Shown here piece by piece: positions 61,555 through 64,000 of a stretch of DNA of 64,000 nucleotides. Below the pieces are notes generated by a model, which saw nothing but the letters and a program-made list of their open reading frames with translations, was not told where the DNA came from and made no database searches. This stretch comes from Archegozetes longisetosus. Taxonomy: Eukaryota; Arthropoda; Arachnida; Sarcoptiformes; Trhypochthoniidae. The stretch lies in the NCBI GenBank assembly GCA_018873245.2, contig JAEMBT020000001.1, positions 4,496,001-4,560,000 of the forward strand, written 5' to 3'. The translations under genes and the position numbers were made by a program. Position 1 is the stretch's first letter, and the number at the start of each line of letters is the position of its first letter.

Positions 61555-62650
61555 TACATATCTTGAAATGTTTACTGACCACTAATTCAGCTGCTGATAT
61601 ACCTCGAGTTGTCCGCAATATGGCACAGAAGAGTTAGGACTTTACCATTATATTAGGTATAAGAAACTGTTTAAAAACAGTAAAAAGTTATTTATTTTTT
61701 AAAACTCAAGTACATAATTATTCATTTGTGTGATAGTTATGAAAAAAAATGACTTGAGCACAAATTTTTGTCATAAATTGAACAACGAATGAAAGATTCG
61801 TCACAATCATTCGAATCGCTTTCAAAACAAACTTCTCATATATTTCTGAATTCAATGTTATGGTGATGATACTGTTAAGCAGAGTTGGTGTTTGTTGTAG
61901 TGAGTTTTCCTGTAACTGCTACTCACTCGTTACAGCGACATTCACTCTCTGAACTGGACTTTGTTGACACTGAATGTATACAGCTCTAAAACCTGCATAT
62001 AAGAAGTGTCTCCAAACACTTTCAATCCAGTCGCCTTTTGACATTTGCTCCTCTCACGAGAAGTACTCCCGATCATTGTACACCAAACGTTCATAGACGG
62101 AATACCGCTTGCGTTTGATGATACAATTTTGGCAATAGCGCTACAATGTCCTGAAGATTTCCACCCGTACTGAGTGATTTTGTGAAACTTAATGGAGGAA
62201 AGTTGATCCAAAATTAGAGAAAATATTTTATTATCGTGAGTATTTTTTATATCGATCTCTAATTCGTTGAGTCTTTTCTAACAAAATACTTCATTTCGTG
62301 ATTAAAATAAGAATCTAAAGGTTGTGCTATAGCTGTGGTTCCTTTAAGTAACTTTTTCCTATTGATTATGAATTTTTCATTATTATATGCAAAGTCAAAT
62401 TCTTTATTCAAGTGTGCAGAATATGAATCCAGAAGCAACAAAATATTCATTTGCCCATCAGTGCCCTTTTATTTTTTTTAATTTGTAAAGTTTTGAAATA
62501 AAAAATATCAAGAGTGCTAAATAAGTTTTTAGTACTTTAGTTCTCTATGAATTTTGCTGTAGTATTCATACTCATTCTTTGCCATATTGCGGACAACTCG
62601 GAGTATATCAGCAGCTGAATTATTGGTCAACAAACATTTTAAGACATGTA
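61555..62650 (-). mobile_element. DNA transposon relic with about 75-bp terminal inverted repeats
   Basis: 61555-61630 and 62572-62650 are inverted copies. They share TTCAGCTGCTGATATAC, then GAGTTGTCCGCAATATGGCA. Similarity fades near TACATATCTTG/TACATGTCTTA at the outer ends. Inside, on the minus strand, is a broken DDE transposase. Length about 1.1 kb. Target duplication not determined. Confidence 0.85.
61942..62450 (-). pseudogene. DDE transposase, C-terminal half, broken
   Basis: 62450-62259 reads LLLDSYSAHLN..NEKFIIN..LLKGTTAIAQPLDSYFNHEMKYFVRK, the last catalytic-Asp region and the PLD-YFN-MKYFVRK block of pogo/Tc1-related DDE transposases. After a break, 62211 onward reads DQLSSIKFHKITQYGWKSSGH, matching the next conserved block (Q-SS-F---Y-W--SGY). 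The N-terminus and DNA-binding part are missing, so it is inactive. Confidence 0.75.
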
Positions 62651-64000
62651 ATCTTTAATTTCTTTAGTCTCAAACTTAAAGTCGAAACTCAACGTATCTA
62701 AGGTTTATGGGATATTTTCTTAAACTCGTACTTTGTCTATTTAATAAAAATTAAAGACTACTTGCGAGGACTTTTGTTGGTTTCTATACGAAACGATAAG
62801 AAATAGTTAAAAATCAGTAAATAAGAAAATTGTTCATAATCAATAGATTTCATCAGAACCTTGATAATAAAATTTATCTCAAATTGGGACTTATAAAAGT
62901 TTAAGAACATTCAAGAACATTCTCACAATAAGCTATGGTAAGAATAATACTGCTAAAATAATTGGACACCATTAGCTACGTTTATATGGTGCTCTTAGGG
63001 AGTGCAGGGAGTTTAGAGGGGTTTAAGTAATGCGTCTAAAGATATACATGAGCCCTCCTTTAAATCCTATACTTTCTAAAGGTATCTCACGAACTTGATT
63101 ACTGGTCGGCACAATGAATATAATATCATCGGCATTCAATTGAGAATGTAAATAGCAAGGAACCACTTAATTTTTTCAAACAGTAAAGTTTCGAAACTCT
63201 GTTTTAAAGCATAATAGGAAAATAAATTCACTTTACTCTTATTAACCTATGAAGAGAAATTAATTTTAAATCTTTATCAAGTAACCAATTAATAGATAAT
63301 AATATTAATAGTAATAACAAATATGAAATTATCCATAAGAATACTATATTATAATGGTATAAGAACAGCAGAGTGTAAAAATCTATCCACTATACACTTG
63401 TAAAAATCTTTCTGATAGTATTTTTATTCTTACAAAACATGAAATAGATATAAATTGAAAATTCAGGAAGTTAATTATTTTTTAAGAAACAAACTTAATT
63501 TATCGTCTATATTTTAAAGTAAATTTTCATAAGAAGACATTTCACAAATGAATGAAGGTAGAGCATTTAAGATTTCGTTTTTATATTAAATACATATGTT
63601 TGACTACCGCTAAATCTGTTAGCTTATTGAAAATTCATTAAAATTCACTGGTTTACTATGTATATGGAAAAAGTTGAACTCAAAAGATTGAGGGCTAGTT
63701 TTATGTTACATTTTTATTTTCATTCAATTTTCATCCAATTAATATTTGAGAATATTTTTAAGATCTGGCTCATATTTTATATATTGTAAAAATGAAATCT
63801 TTTCCTATGGTAAAAATGTAAAAAGTTCCGAAACTTTACTCTCAGATAGTTTACATTTCGAACATTGCAGTGCAATCAAATAACAATAATTAATACAGCA
63901 TCAGAGTTGACAGAGTAGTATTCAATGAATGAATATTAAAAATTGTCTTATAACAACAATGAACAACAAACTAAATAATAATGAGAAAGCCTTTAGTTAT
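62651..64000. other. Right edge, no gene seen
   Basis: AT-rich sequence without supported genes, RNA genes or clear repeats. Confidence 0.45.

Noticed and set aside
1-64000. CRISPR arrays, bacterial operons or integrated prokaryotic systems
   Set aside because: No regularly spaced repeats with unique spacers and no ribosome-binding-site-led gene strings. Introns and the transposon content are plainly eukaryotic.

Overview
The window is AT-rich animal nuclear DNA. Its genes have several exons, short GT-AG introns and long gene-poor stretches full of decayed transposable elements. The gene set fits a chelicerate, most likely an acariform (possibly oribatid) mite: an RCC1-kinase fusion, paired UDP-glycosyltransferases whose first exon ends in LPPAWSG, secreted leucine-rich-repeat relics, and small ionotropic receptors. 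That assignment rests on recognising family style, not on any search. I re-joined exons by hand from splice sites and reading phase, so several models are longer than any single open frame.

Left part (1-9.3 kb): a minus-strand five-exon gene (961-5085) encodes two tandem RCC1 modules followed by a complete protein kinase of about 1,108 aa. Its first intron is largely a pogo-like transposon remnant. A decayed LINE follows on the plus strand (about 5.5-9.3 kb). From 9.3 to 16.7 kb I see no genes, only MITE-like inverted repeats, dispersed repeats and a decayed tRNA-Asp-like sequence.

Middle (16.7-44 kb): two minus-strand UGT genes flank two broken LRR genes, one split by a long-inverted-repeat element. 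A PIF/Harbinger element with a TTA target duplication lies at 29.1-29.8 kb. Then come a four-exon secreted Lys/Gly/Thr-rich protein (36574-38204), a glucoside-xylosyltransferase-like GT8 gene with one missing base (38879-40399), and two tandem aldo-keto reductases carrying signal-peptide exons. The second reductase also has one missing base.

Right part (44-64 kb): a four-TM protein (47806-48312) and a cluster of three ionotropic-receptor-like genes (one minus, two plus). All three have seven exons with identical phases and open reading frames of 421, 431 and 459 aa. hAT-type MITEs with 8-bp duplications, a small TA-flanked MITE, a 574-bp inverted-repeat element and a DDE-transposase relic with long inverted repeats lie around them.

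The genes do not form one pathway. They read as environmental-response families (detoxification, chemosensation, secreted proteins) growing by tandem duplication in a transposon-rich region.
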